Shown one piece after another: positions 8,294 to 15,615 of a stretch of 21,667 nucleotides of DNA. Source of the stretch: a virus. The position numbers and the translations under genes are program-made. The stretch covers positions 1-21,667 of the IMG/VR virus record IMGVR_UViG_3300027752_000130. The stretch is one strand, 5' to 3'. Numbering within the stretch: position 1 is the first letter of the stretch; each line of letters opens with the position of its first letter. The notes beneath the pieces are model-generated. The model was not told the DNA's origin. It worked only from the letters and a program-made list of their open reading frames with translations, and did not search any database.

Positions 8294-9271
8294 ATGTGGT
8301 TACCAGCGTTTAAAGTAATTAAAGGATTATTCGCTCTATTAGGGCAATTTACAGTAGCTGCAGATGGAGCTCCTTATGAGGGGCCTTATTATCAAACACC
8401 TCAAGGAAAAACATTTACAGGTAAAGGTCCTACAGAGTCATCACAGGAAATAGAAAAAGTACCAGATCACGAACATGATGAAGAGTTTGCTGGAGAAGGT
8501 AGTACATTCACAGCTGAAAGTTCATACCCCACTCCACAGGATTATAAAACAGGTTACTTTAAGAGATACTTTATACATGATACGAGAAACGGTGAAGTGA
8601 CAGAAGTGTTAAAAAAGAACTACGACTTATCTAAAACGTTTCTCTATATAAAAACCGGTGAAGTAAACTGGGTAGTAGAGAAACCAGTAAAAGATATTTT
8701 TAATCAAGGGTACAACTTTAAAGGAGCAGCATCACGTAATAGAGAAAACATACTTAAATTATCACTACAGGTTCCTAATGTAGATGACTACATAACCGAT
8801 TACGGTAAATTCGCAGACATAGAGTCAGATGTTGAAGGGTATGCATTTGAAGAATTACCACCAAAAGAACAAACAAGAATTATAAAGAAACAAACTCCAA
8901 CAGTTCAACAGCATCCAATTAAGAATGTAAAGCCAAGGTTTAAGCCTAAGAAAGAAAAAACCTTAAAGATAAAAAATAACTTATACACCTCTGGTGGTAG
9001 GTTTAAAGTCAAAGGCTCTACTCAATTCTATAAAGGGTTTTACCATGTACATCCAACTAAAGGAGCAATGGAAGGAGCAGTACATACAGACGAACCTCAC
9101 AGACAGTTAATACCATATAACGGTTCTACCCAGACTCCTCCCTCTGGAGGAAGTACATATTCCGGCGGTGGCGGCGGAGGTGGAGGCGGGTCTCAATACT
9201 TTGACGAAGCAAATAACAACTCAGGTAATAGCTCCCCTAATAATTATATTTCAAGAAATAACAACTATTAG
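8294..9271 (+). CDS. Virion structural protein with glycine-rich C-terminus
   Basis: A 325-aa protein. The first 24 residues are hydrophobic (MWLPAFKVIKGLFALLGQF) but I do not regard them as a proven signal peptide. A segment PYEGPYYQTPQGKTFTGKGP near the N-terminus and FYKGFYHVHPTKGAMEGAVH near residues 250-270 are motifs I have seen in virion proteins near baseplate genes of marine phages, function unknown. The middle is charged, with a Lys-rich linker (about residues 205-230). The C-terminus has nine consecutive glycines within a Gly/Ser-rich stretch (about residues 284-304), then an Asn/Ser-rich tail. It is the last gene of the structural block, 2 bases after the hub gene. A role in the baseplate or host contact is plausible but unproven. 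Confidence 0.6.
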   Translation: MWLPAFKVIKGLFALLGQFTVAADGAPYEGPYYQTPQGKTFTGKGPTESSQEIEKVPDHEHDEEFAGEGSTFTAESSYPTPQDYKTGYFKRYFIHDTRNGEVTEVLKKNYDLSKTFLYIKTGEVNWVVEKPVKDIFNQGYNFKGAASRNRENILKLSLQVPNVDDYITDYGKFADIESDVEGYAFEELPPKEQTRIIKKQTPTVQQHPIKNVKPRFKPKKEKTLKIKNNLYTSGGRFKVKGSTQFYKGFYHVHPTKGAMEGAVHTDEPHRQLIPYNGSTQTPPSGGSTYSGGGGGGGGGSQYFDEANNNSGNSSPNNYISRNNNY

Positions 9272-9306
9272 TTTGTAGCTTAGCTTATTTTTCATATATT
9301 ATATAA
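9272..9306 (+). promoter_or_regulatory. Promoter-like motif, TTTG-N19-TATATT, before the polymerase gene
   Basis: TTTG at 9272-9275 is followed after 19 nt by TATATTATATAA from 9295, with TTTTTCA directly before it. The same arrangement occurs before four other gene starts (11109, 14118, 18333, 21142). A TTTG/TTG element about 20 nt upstream of the second box resembles the -33 element of Bacteroidota promoters. It marks the switch from structural to replication genes. Confidence 0.6.
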
Positions 9307-9316
9307 AAGGTTATAA

Positions 9317-10642
9317 ATGTTTTATATAGTAGAAGAAGAATCAAAACTTAAATTATTAGAAAAGCTAATAAGCACAGGCTGCTATGTTGATATTATTAGC
9401 TCTAATGATAACTACCACCCTAAGTTAACTTTTACTGTAGCAATATATATCAAATGTTTAGACAATTCCAATGGATATATAATACCAATTAAACATGATG
9501 AGGGTATAAATGTAGATAAAAATCGTGTTATAGACATTCTAAAAAACTCCAATAAAGTATATACATTAGATAAGAAAAAATTGCTCTACCATATTAATAT
9601 ACCTGGAGTAATAGATGTATCACTCTTATATTCAATGGTGAAATACCAAAGACTGGAATTCGTAAGAGAGTCCAGCACATTAAACTACTTTTATAGGTTA
9701 CATAGACTAAATAAGAATATAAATCAAATCATTCCGATTTCGAAGTTATACGAAAGCTGTGAAAACCTATTTAATAAAGTACAACACGTAATAGACTATA
9801 CAATCCCAGATGGTTTTGAATTCTATAACCATACAGCAATATCAGTATTTTACCTTATAGAGCAAAACGGGTTAGGGATTAAACATGATTCTTTTATAGA
9901 AAACTTTAATCCACGTGAACCTCAATATAATATACAGGATAACAAAATATTAACTTACTACAACCTATATAATGCTACTTCTAGACCTACTAATGCTTTT
10001 AATTCTGTTAACTTCGCTGCTATACCTAAGAGTGCACAACACAGAGAATGTTTCATTCCAACCCAAGACTATTTTGTTGAGTTCGATTTTGATGGTTATC
10101 ACCTTAGGTTACTTTGTGATCAGATTAAGTACACACTTACCAGTGAATCTGCTCATAAACAATTAGCAAAACATTACTTTGGTACTGAGGATATTACAGA
10201 TGAACAGTATTTAGAAGCCAAACAGATTAACTTTCAAGCTATATACGGAAAGATACCCGAAGAACATAAAGACCTCAAAATATTTAAATTAATACAGGAA
10301 TTTATTGATAATATGTGGTCAGTCTATAAAGAGACAGGAATTGTATGTAATCCACAGTCTGGGAAACCCTTCACAAGTAACCTTAAAGAAATGCATCCAG
10401 CTAAATTAATGAATTATATGATGCAATCGTTGGAGACCTCAAATAATATTCTTATATTAAAAGATATCCTTAAATACTTAGTAGGTAAGAAAACTAAGTT
10501 AGTCCTATATACATATGATGCATTGCTTTTCGATTTTAGTAAAGAAGATGGCAAAGACACATTAGAAGGTATTAAGAAAATACTAGAAAAAGATAATAAA
10601 TACCCAGTAAAATTTAAATACAGTAAAGATTTAGGTTTATAA
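9317..10642 (+). CDS. Family A DNA polymerase, compact and divergent
   Basis: A 441-aa protein with the polymerase core motifs of family A in order. Motif A is FDFDGYHLRLL (residues 256-266; D257 matches Klenow D705). Motif B is KQINFQAIYG (302-311; K302, F306 and Y310 match K758, F762 and Y766). Motif C is TYDALLFD (399-406; D401 matches D882). A segment FNSVNFAAIPKSAQHRECF (228-246) fits the stretch before motif A. Three usual residues differ: Glu710 is His262, His881 is Tyr400 and Glu883 is Ala402; Arg754 may be Tyr298. The first 200 residues look like a decayed 3'-5' exonuclease domain: VDIIS at 24-28, DKKKLLYHI, then VIDVSLLY. The two catalytic aspartates are kept, so activity is plausible. 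T4-like phages usually replicate with family B gp43, so this may be an accessory enzyme. The start ATG has AAAGG 7 nt upstream. Confidence 0.8.
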   Translation: MFYIVEEESKLKLLEKLISTGCYVDIISSNDNYHPKLTFTVAIYIKCLDNSNGYIIPIKHDEGINVDKNRVIDILKNSNKVYTLDKKKLLYHINIPGVIDVSLLYSMVKYQRLEFVRESSTLNYFYRLHRLNKNINQIIPISKLYESCENLFNKVQHVIDYTIPDGFEFYNHTAISVFYLIEQNGLGIKHDSFIENFNPREPQYNIQDNKILTYYNLYNATSRPTNAFNSVNFAAIPKSAQHRECFIPTQDYFVEFDFDGYHLRLLCDQIKYTLTSESAHKQLAKHYFGTEDITDEQYLEAKQINFQAIYGKIPEEHKDLKIFKLIQEFIDNMWSVYKETGIVCNPQSGKPFTSNLKEMHPAKLMNYMMQSLETSNNILILKDILKYLVGKKTKLVLYTYDALLFDFSKEDGKDTLEGIKKILEKDNKYPVKFKYSKDLGL

Positions 10643-10652
10643 AACAATTTAA

Positions 10653-10660
10653 TATTTATA
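10653..10660 (+). promoter_or_regulatory. TATTTATA sequence 4 nt before a start codon
   Basis: TATTTATA shares eight bases with the CTATTTATA motif seen at 873, 3312 and 19927 but is preceded by A rather than C and lies very close to the ATG at 10665. In so AT-rich a gap it may be chance. Confidence 0.2.
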
Positions 10661-10664
10661 TAAA

Positions 10665-11120
10665 ATGCAATTAGTTACAGCACCAACGTTCGATTACGAT
10701 CTCGACGCAACCTATTACACCGATGATATGAGCAATAAATTGTTTTGTACATTTTCTACACAAGAAACACTAGAAGATGTACTTACTTCCATTCAGGAGA
10801 AATATAAAATAGTATACAGTAAAATATTTGTACTTTATTCAAAAAGTCAAAACGAATATATTTGTACCTATAATGTAGATTTTGGAAATGTTTCAAATTT
10901 TTTAGATAATACTATTCTAGTACATAGAAAAAAAGAAACGAATACTCTCTACACAATTAACGCTCTAAATACCCTAATTAAAGATCTTAACGACGGTAAA
11001 TTGGATTCTTCCTATAGAGTTAACTGGTCAGATTTTAAAAACTGCATACTATTAACAAAGGGTTCTGAATTACGAAGGATAAATACTAAACTTTTTAACA
11101 TAATAGAGTTGGAGAGTTAA
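10665..11120 (+). CDS. Conserved phage protein of unknown function next to gp32
   Basis: A 151-aa soluble protein with no membrane segment. The C-terminal third, NTLYTINALNTLIKDLNDG, then YRVNWSDFKNCILLTK, then LRRINTKLFNIIEL, resembles small uncharacterised proteins I recall beside gp32 or DNA-replication genes of marine T4-like phages. I cannot name a function. It lies between the family A polymerase and gp32. T4 encodes gp59 and gp33 near gp32, but I see no sequence basis to equate them. The 51 bases after its stop contain a promoter-like motif serving gp32. Confidence 0.6.
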   Translation: MQLVTAPTFDYDLDATYYTDDMSNKLFCTFSTQETLEDVLTSIQEKYKIVYSKIFVLYSKSQNEYICTYNVDFGNVSNFLDNTILVHRKKETNTLYTINALNTLIKDLNDGKLDSSYRVNWSDFKNCILLTKGSELRRINTKLFNIIELES

Positions 11121-11144
11121 TATATTTTTCGTATATTAATAATA
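11108..11144 (+). promoter_or_regulatory. Promoter-like motif before gp32
   Basis: GTTG at 11108-11111 (inside the end of the preceding gene), 20 nt, then TATATTAATAATAA from 11132, with TTTTTCG immediately before. The match to the copies at 18332 and 21141 is close: TTTCGTATATTAATA is shared by all three. It lies 27 nt upstream of the gp32 ATG, giving this highly expressed gene its own start site. Confidence 0.65.
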
Positions 11145-11171
11145 AGTTACAAATTAATAAAAATAAGTTAT

Positions 11172-11978
11172 ATGGATTTAAATGCAATCAAGGCTAAGCT
11201 AGATGCCTTAAACAACAACGGTCAGGTAGGAGAAAAAACTGACTATTCTAAGATTTTTTGGAAACCCGAACTAGGTAAACAGACTGTACGTATTGTACCC
11301 TCTGCTTTTGACCCTGCTTTTCCTTTTAAAGAGTTAAAGTTTCATTATGGAATTGGAAAATTCCCGATGGTTGCTTTATCTAACTTTGGTAAACAGGATC
11401 CTATTGAGGAATTTGTTAAGGAATTAAGAAAAACTAATGACAAAGACAATTGGTCTTTATCTGGTAAAATTAACCCTAAAACTAGAGTCTTTGCTCCTGT
11501 AGTAATAAGAGGAGAGGAAGATAAAGGAGTTAGATTATGGGGATTTGGTGTTACTATTTACAAAGCTCTTTTAGCTTTAGCTGAAGATGAGGATGTAGGT
11601 GATTTTACAGATGTAATTAACGGATGGGATTTAGTTGTAGAACAACAACAAGGAAATCCTTACCCAACTACAACTGTAAGAATTAAACCAAAACAAACAC
11701 CATTATCAGATAATAACACTTTAGTAGATTCATGGTTAAAAACACAACCAAATCCTGTAGACGTACATACTCAATATGATTACGATTATATTAAGAAACA
11801 ACTACAGAATTATCTAAACCCAGGATCAGCAGATGAGAGTACTACCGGTACTCCAGGAGGAACAGATAAAACTATGCCAGAAAGCTTAGGTCAACAAAAA
11901 ACTGACTTTACTTTGGAAACAGCTACGGCTGGCAACAAAGACACAGTTAATAAATTTGATGACTTATTCAACGAATAG
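11172..11978 (+). CDS. 32: Single-stranded DNA-binding protein, gp32-like
   Basis: A 268-aa protein with the gp32 layout. There is a basic N-terminus, MDLNAIKAKLDAL, for cooperative binding; then an OB-fold core with YSKIFWKPELGKQTVRIVPS near residue 25 and LKFHYGIG near 55; and an acidic C-terminal tail ending NKFDDLFNE that in T4 recruits recombination and replication partners. It coats single-stranded DNA at forks and in recombination. T4 gp32 holds zinc with one His and three Cys; this protein contains no cysteine, so the zinc module is absent. It has its own promoter motif and is followed 2 bases after its stop by uvsX, which acts with it in T4. The A/T-rich leader has no Shine-Dalgarno sequence. 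Confidence 0.88.
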   Translation: MDLNAIKAKLDALNNNGQVGEKTDYSKIFWKPELGKQTVRIVPSAFDPAFPFKELKFHYGIGKFPMVALSNFGKQDPIEEFVKELRKTNDKDNWSLSGKINPKTRVFAPVVIRGEEDKGVRLWGFGVTIYKALLALAEDEDVGDFTDVINGWDLVVEQQQGNPYPTTTVRIKPKQTPLSDNNTLVDSWLKTQPNPVDVHTQYDYDYIKKQLQNYLNPGSADESTTGTPGGTDKTMPESLGQQKTDFTLETATAGNKDTVNKFDDLFNE

Positions 11979-11980
11979 AT

Positions 11981-13054
11981 ATGGCAAAAAAGAAAGAGGA
12001 AGTACAAGCAAAGGCGACTGCTAGTGTGCAGAAGTCATTTAATTTAGGTAATTTCAAGAAGAAAAAAGGATATTCCTCTTCTTCTGTAAAGTTCAAAGAG
12101 CAGGGGTGGATTCCCCTCTCTAAGGCTTTTCAAGAAATTACTTCTCTACCGGGAATACCGACAGGTCATATTACCTTATTAAGAGGTCACAGTGATACTG
12201 GAAAAACAACAGCTTTACTAGAAGCAGCTGTAAACGCTCAAAAGATGGGAATTTTACCTGTCTTTGTAATTTCAGAGATGAAATGGTCATGGGAACATGC
12301 TAAAGAAATGGGCTTACAGTTTGATGAAGTAAAAGATGCTAACGGTACCGTAGTAGATTACGAAGGGCATTTCCTTTATGCTGATAGAGGTTCATTAAAC
12401 ACTATTGAAGAAGTAGCAGTCTATATGGCTGATTTAATGGACGAACAGGCAAAAGGAAACTTACCTTATGATATGTGTTTCTTTTGGGATTCAATTGGTT
12501 CTATACCTTGCGACCTATCAGTACGTTCTAATAAGAACAATAATGAATGGAATGCAGGAGCAATGTCTACTCAATTCGGTAATAACTTGAATCAAAAGAT
12601 TCTTTTATCAAGAAAAGAGAACTCACCTTATACTAATACGTTAGTTGCTATTAATAAGGTATGGACTATGAAACCGGAACACCCTATGGGTCAACCTAAA
12701 TTACAGAACAAAGGAGGAATGTCAATGTGGTACGATGCTACATTAGTTGTTACCTTTGGTAATATTACTAATCCTGGAACCTCTAAAATTAAAGCTGTTA
12801 AGAACGGACTTCAAGTGGAATTTGCTAAAAGAACTAATATTCAGATAGAAAAGAACCATATCGGAGGAGTACAGTCAAGAGGTAGAGTAGTTATGACATC
12901 TCATGGATTTATCGAAGATGATAAGAAAGCTATTGATAAGTATAGAGATGCTCATAAAGAACACTGGTTAAAACTAGTTGGTTCTGTAGACTTTGATCTA
13001 ATCGAAGAAGGAGATTTAGAAGAAACACCAATATCTCCTAATTTACTAGATTAA
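11981..13054 (+). CDS. uvsX: RecA-like recombinase UvsX
   Basis: A 357-aa RecA-fold ATPase. The Walker A motif is GHSDTGKT at residues 69-76, a catalytic-type Glu lies in FVISEMKW near residue 99, and Walker B is MCFFWDSIG with D170. The first 40 residues are Lys/Ser rich and unlike the core. UvsX forms filaments on single-stranded DNA and drives strand invasion and recombination-dependent replication with gp32. The C-terminus is acidic (DFDLIEEGDLEETP). The gene starts 2 bases after the gp32 stop, and its TAA shares the last A with the ATG of the exonuclease gene, so gp32, uvsX and the nuclease form a coupled operon. RecA itself is unlikely given the phage context and the short core. Confidence 0.85.
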   Translation: MAKKKEEVQAKATASVQKSFNLGNFKKKKGYSSSSVKFKEQGWIPLSKAFQEITSLPGIPTGHITLLRGHSDTGKTTALLEAAVNAQKMGILPVFVISEMKWSWEHAKEMGLQFDEVKDANGTVVDYEGHFLYADRGSLNTIEEVAVYMADLMDEQAKGNLPYDMCFFWDSIGSIPCDLSVRSNKNNNEWNAGAMSTQFGNNLNQKILLSRKENSPYTNTLVAINKVWTMKPEHPMGQPKLQNKGGMSMWYDATLVVTFGNITNPGTSKIKAVKNGLQVEFAKRTNIQIEKNHIGGVQSRGRVVMTSHGFIEDDKKAIDKYRDAHKEHWLKLVGSVDFDLIEEGDLEETPISPNLLD

Positions 13055-14088
13055 TGGCATACGAAAATATACTCAATAACTTAAAAGAGACCCCACCCCG
13101 TGAGTTGAACGACCATATCTTGGTCATAGATGCTATGAATATGTTAATTCGTAGCTTTTCACTCCTAAAAGCGATGAACCCTTCAGGCTCCCACATTGGT
13201 GGCATTGTCGGGTTCCTCCGCTCCTTAGGGTATGTGACTCGAATATTTGATCCAACAAGGGTAATAATAGTGTGGGACGGAAAAGGTGGATCAGCAAATC
13301 GAAAGAATGTAGATCCTAACTATAAAGCTCAAAGAGCTACAAGTAGAATAACTCATTGGGGTTTATATGATACTAAAGAGCAGGAAATGGAAGCTCTAAT
13401 AGGTCAATTGCAAAGAGTACAGGATTATTTGGAATGTCTTCCAATGCAATCTATGATGTTAGAGAAATTAGAAGCAGATGATATAATAGCATACTTAGCT
13501 AAGAAATCATCAGTATCAGACGTCAAAAAATGCACTATTGTATCTTCAGATAAAGATTTCTTACAGTTAGTGGACGATACCGTTGAGGTATATGCACCAA
13601 TAAAGAAGAAAACCTTTACAGAATCTAATATAAATGCTGAACTACAGGTTCTTCCGGAAAATTATAATGTAGTCAAAGCATTACTGGGAGATAACTCCGA
13701 TAATTTAGCAGGTGTTAAAGGATTAGGGATAAAGACTATATTATCAGAATTTCCTGACCTTATAGATAAACCAGGTACTACTTTACAGTATGTTTACGAT
13801 ATATGTGAAGCTAAATTAGAAGAAAAGAAAGTTAAAAAGATCTTTCCTAAGATTATTACTCAATGGGATAGAGTTGAAACTAATTTTCAATTAATGGACT
13901 TACATATTACTGCTTTAGATGAAAAAGAGAAGAAGTACGTTAACGATGTAATTAAAGAACCAATAGCTGACTTACAGACAGGTGCTTTTTTACGAATGTT
14001 AGAATTAGACGGCATCGAGGGTATTACTAAAAATACCGAAGCATGGCTAGAGAACTACAGAGGCTTAACTGCCTTCAAAAAGAAGTAG
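13054..14088 (+). CDS. rnh: 5'-3' exonuclease / RNase H of the FEN family
   Basis: A 344-aa FEN-type nuclease like T4 RNase H, which removes RNA primers and flaps. The acidic metal-binding residues are all visible: D26 (VIDAMNML), D75 (VWDGKGG), E140, D142 and D143 (EADDIIAYLA), D166 and D168 (SSDKDF), and D213 and D216 (GDNSDNL). The helix-hairpin-helix follows as GVKGLGIKT at 220-228. A basic stretch KAQRATSR at 91-98 fits the helical arch. The C-terminal 100 residues are poorly conserved. The start ATG overlaps the uvsX stop by one base. Codons in the first 60 residues use more G and C (for example CTC CGC TCC near 13216) than the flanking genes. Confidence 0.85.
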   Translation: MAYENILNNLKETPPRELNDHILVIDAMNMLIRSFSLLKAMNPSGSHIGGIVGFLRSLGYVTRIFDPTRVIIVWDGKGGSANRKNVDPNYKAQRATSRITHWGLYDTKEQEMEALIGQLQRVQDYLECLPMQSMMLEKLEADDIIAYLAKKSSVSDVKKCTIVSSDKDFLQLVDDTVEVYAPIKKKTFTESNINAELQVLPENYNVVKALLGDNSDNLAGVKGLGIKTILSEFPDLIDKPGTTLQYVYDICEAKLEEKKVKKIFPKIITQWDRVETNFQLMDLHITALDEKEKKYVNDVIKEPIADLQTGAFLRMLELDGIEGITKNTEAWLENYRGLTAFKKK

Positions 14089-14116
14089 GGTAAGGTTAAA
14101 GATAAAGCATTTTTTA

Positions 14117-14153
14117 GTTGCTTCTTACGTTAAATTTCATTATATTTAAATAA
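14117..14153 (+). promoter_or_regulatory. Promoter-like motif before the helicase gene, divergent copy
   Basis: GTTG at 14117-14120, 20 nt, then TATATTTAAATAAA from 14141, with TTTCAT before it. This is the most divergent of the five copies but keeps the TTG spacing. It lies in the 79-base gap before the helicase ATG. Confidence 0.45.
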
Positions 14154-14167
14154 ATAAAGGTTACAAT

Positions 14168-15526
14168 ATGACACTAAAAGGTTTACAGCAGTACGGAAAA
14201 GGTTTTCAATTAAAAGTTTTAGGCTCACTACTAACAGATAAATCGTTCCTACTACAGATACGAGATGTTTTAAAAGAAGAGTATTTTGACGCAGATTCAC
14301 ATAAGTGGATTATAACTCAAATTATTTCTTACTTTGATAAGTATCATACTACTGTTACTATGGACGTTTTAAAGGTGGAGCTACAGAAATTAGAAAACGA
14401 AATTTTGCAGGTAGCATTAAAAGAAGAGTTACGAAACTCATACCAAGCTTCTCAAGATGATTTAGAATATGTGCAAGAAGAGTTTTTAGGATTCTGTAAG
14501 AATCAGGAAATGAAGCATGCCATACTAAGCTCAGCCGACTTATTAAAAGACGGAGATTTCGACGGTATTCGTAATATGGTAGAATCAGCTATGAAAGCTG
14601 GAATGGATAAGAATATAGGTCACGAGTTTAATAAGGATGTAGAATCTAGATATAGAACAGACTATAGACCAACTATTCCAACACCTTGGCCAGTTTTAAA
14701 CGAAAGTATTCAAGGAGGATTCGGCCCAGGAGATTTAGCAATAGTATTCGGTAACCCTGGAGGAGGTAAAAGTTGGACTTGTGTAGCAATGGCAGCACAT
14801 GCTGTAAAGCTAGGATTTAATGTTAATTATTATACTTTAGAATTAGGTGAAGACTATGTAGGAAAACGTTTCGACTGTTACTTTACTGGTTATTCAATTG
14901 ATGAAGTAAATAATCATAGAGACGAAGTACAAAAACATGTAGATAGCCTTAAGGGTAAGTTGATTATTAAAGAATACGCACCAAAAGGAGCTACAGTAAA
15001 CACAGTTAAGTCACATATACAGAAATGTATTGATATGGATCATAAACCAGACCTTATTGTTATAGATTACGTAGATTATTTAAGAGCTCCTTCTAAAGGA
15101 AAGTTTTCTGAACGTAAAGATGAAATTGATGATGTGTTTATTGCTACTAAAGGACTAGCAAAAGAGTTTAAAATCCCAGTGATAACACCCTCACAGGTAA
15201 ACAGAATGGGAGCTAAAGACTCAGTCATTGAAGGAGATAAAGCAGCAGGATCATACGATAAGATGATGGTAGCAGATATGTGTTTTTCTTTATCTAGAAT
15301 GAAAGAAGATAAAGTTCTAGGTACAGGGAGATGGCATATTATGAAGAACAGGTACGGTATGGATGGTATGACTTATAATTTAAAAATGGACACTAATAAT
15401 GGACATATAGATTTTGAAGGTCAAGCAGATATGGAGGATTTAATACCGAATGAAAACGGAGTTACAACTACCCATAAAGAGTTAGCAAAAAAGTTTTTTA
15501 GTGTTGAGCGTTTAGATACTGCATAA
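14168..15526 (+). CDS. 41: Replicative DNA helicase, DnaB-like (gp41)
   Basis: A 452-aa DnaB-family helicase. The N-terminal 140 residues are helical, like the primase-binding domain. The RecA-like motor begins TPWPVLNESIQGGFGPGDL (172-190), with Walker A GNPGGGKS at 195-202 and Walker B PDLIVIDYVDYL with D300. A Gln/Arg-containing SQVNRMG motif and FSLSRMKED follow as expected. As the fork helicase it would form a hexamer on the lagging strand and bind primase. The start is supported by AAAGG 8 nt upstream, similar to the polymerase gene at 9317; most other genes lack this. It follows a gap holding a promoter motif and precedes a long hairpin. Confidence 0.88.
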   Translation: MTLKGLQQYGKGFQLKVLGSLLTDKSFLLQIRDVLKEEYFDADSHKWIITQIISYFDKYHTTVTMDVLKVELQKLENEILQVALKEELRNSYQASQDDLEYVQEEFLGFCKNQEMKHAILSSADLLKDGDFDGIRNMVESAMKAGMDKNIGHEFNKDVESRYRTDYRPTIPTPWPVLNESIQGGFGPGDLAIVFGNPGGGKSWTCVAMAAHAVKLGFNVNYYTLELGEDYVGKRFDCYFTGYSIDEVNNHRDEVQKHVDSLKGKLIIKEYAPKGATVNTVKSHIQKCIDMDHKPDLIVIDYVDYLRAPSKGKFSERKDEIDDVFIATKGLAKEFKIPVITPSQVNRMGAKDSVIEGDKAAGSYDKMMVADMCFSLSRMKEDKVLGTGRWHIMKNRYGMDGMTYNLKMDTNNGHIDFEGQADMEDLIPNENGVTTTHKELAKKFFSVERLDTA

Positions 15527-15531
15527 CGCCA

Positions 15532-15539
15532 TATTTATA
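15532..15539 (+). promoter_or_regulatory. TATTTATA sequence after the helicase gene
   Basis: TATTTATA, preceded by CA rather than CTA-type context, 77 nt before the nrdB ATG and 2 nt before a long hairpin. It matches the 8-base core of the candidate late motif. Weak on its own. Confidence 0.2.
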
Positions 15540-15541
15540 AT

Positions 15542-15582
15542 GGTATCCTCAAGAGAAAGCTAAAAACGCTCTTGGGGATATC
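15542..15582 (+). terminator. 14-bp hairpin between helicase and nrdB, possible terminator or processing site
   Basis: Bases 15542-15555 (GGTATCCTCAAGAG) pair with 15569-15582 (CTCTTGGGGATATC): 14 bp with two G-U pairs (549-575 and 543-581) and a 13-nt loop. The G-U pairs hold on the + strand only, supporting a + strand transcript. No U-tract follows, so it does not look like a standard intrinsic terminator; RNA processing or protection of the nrdB message is equally possible. It is by far the strongest simple hairpin in the replication module. Confidence 0.5.
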
Positions 15583-15615
15583 TTGTCTAAATTAATTATT
15601 AATATATAAAGATAT

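Noticed and set aside
9972-10166. A 64-aa Leu-rich frame
   Set aside because: It lies within the polymerase gene in another frame; the polymerase motifs there show which frame is coding.
14090-14128. A terminator after the RNase H-type nuclease gene
   Set aside because: The two 5-bp stem parts are separated by a 10-nt bulge and no T-tract follows; it also overlaps the promoter-like motif.
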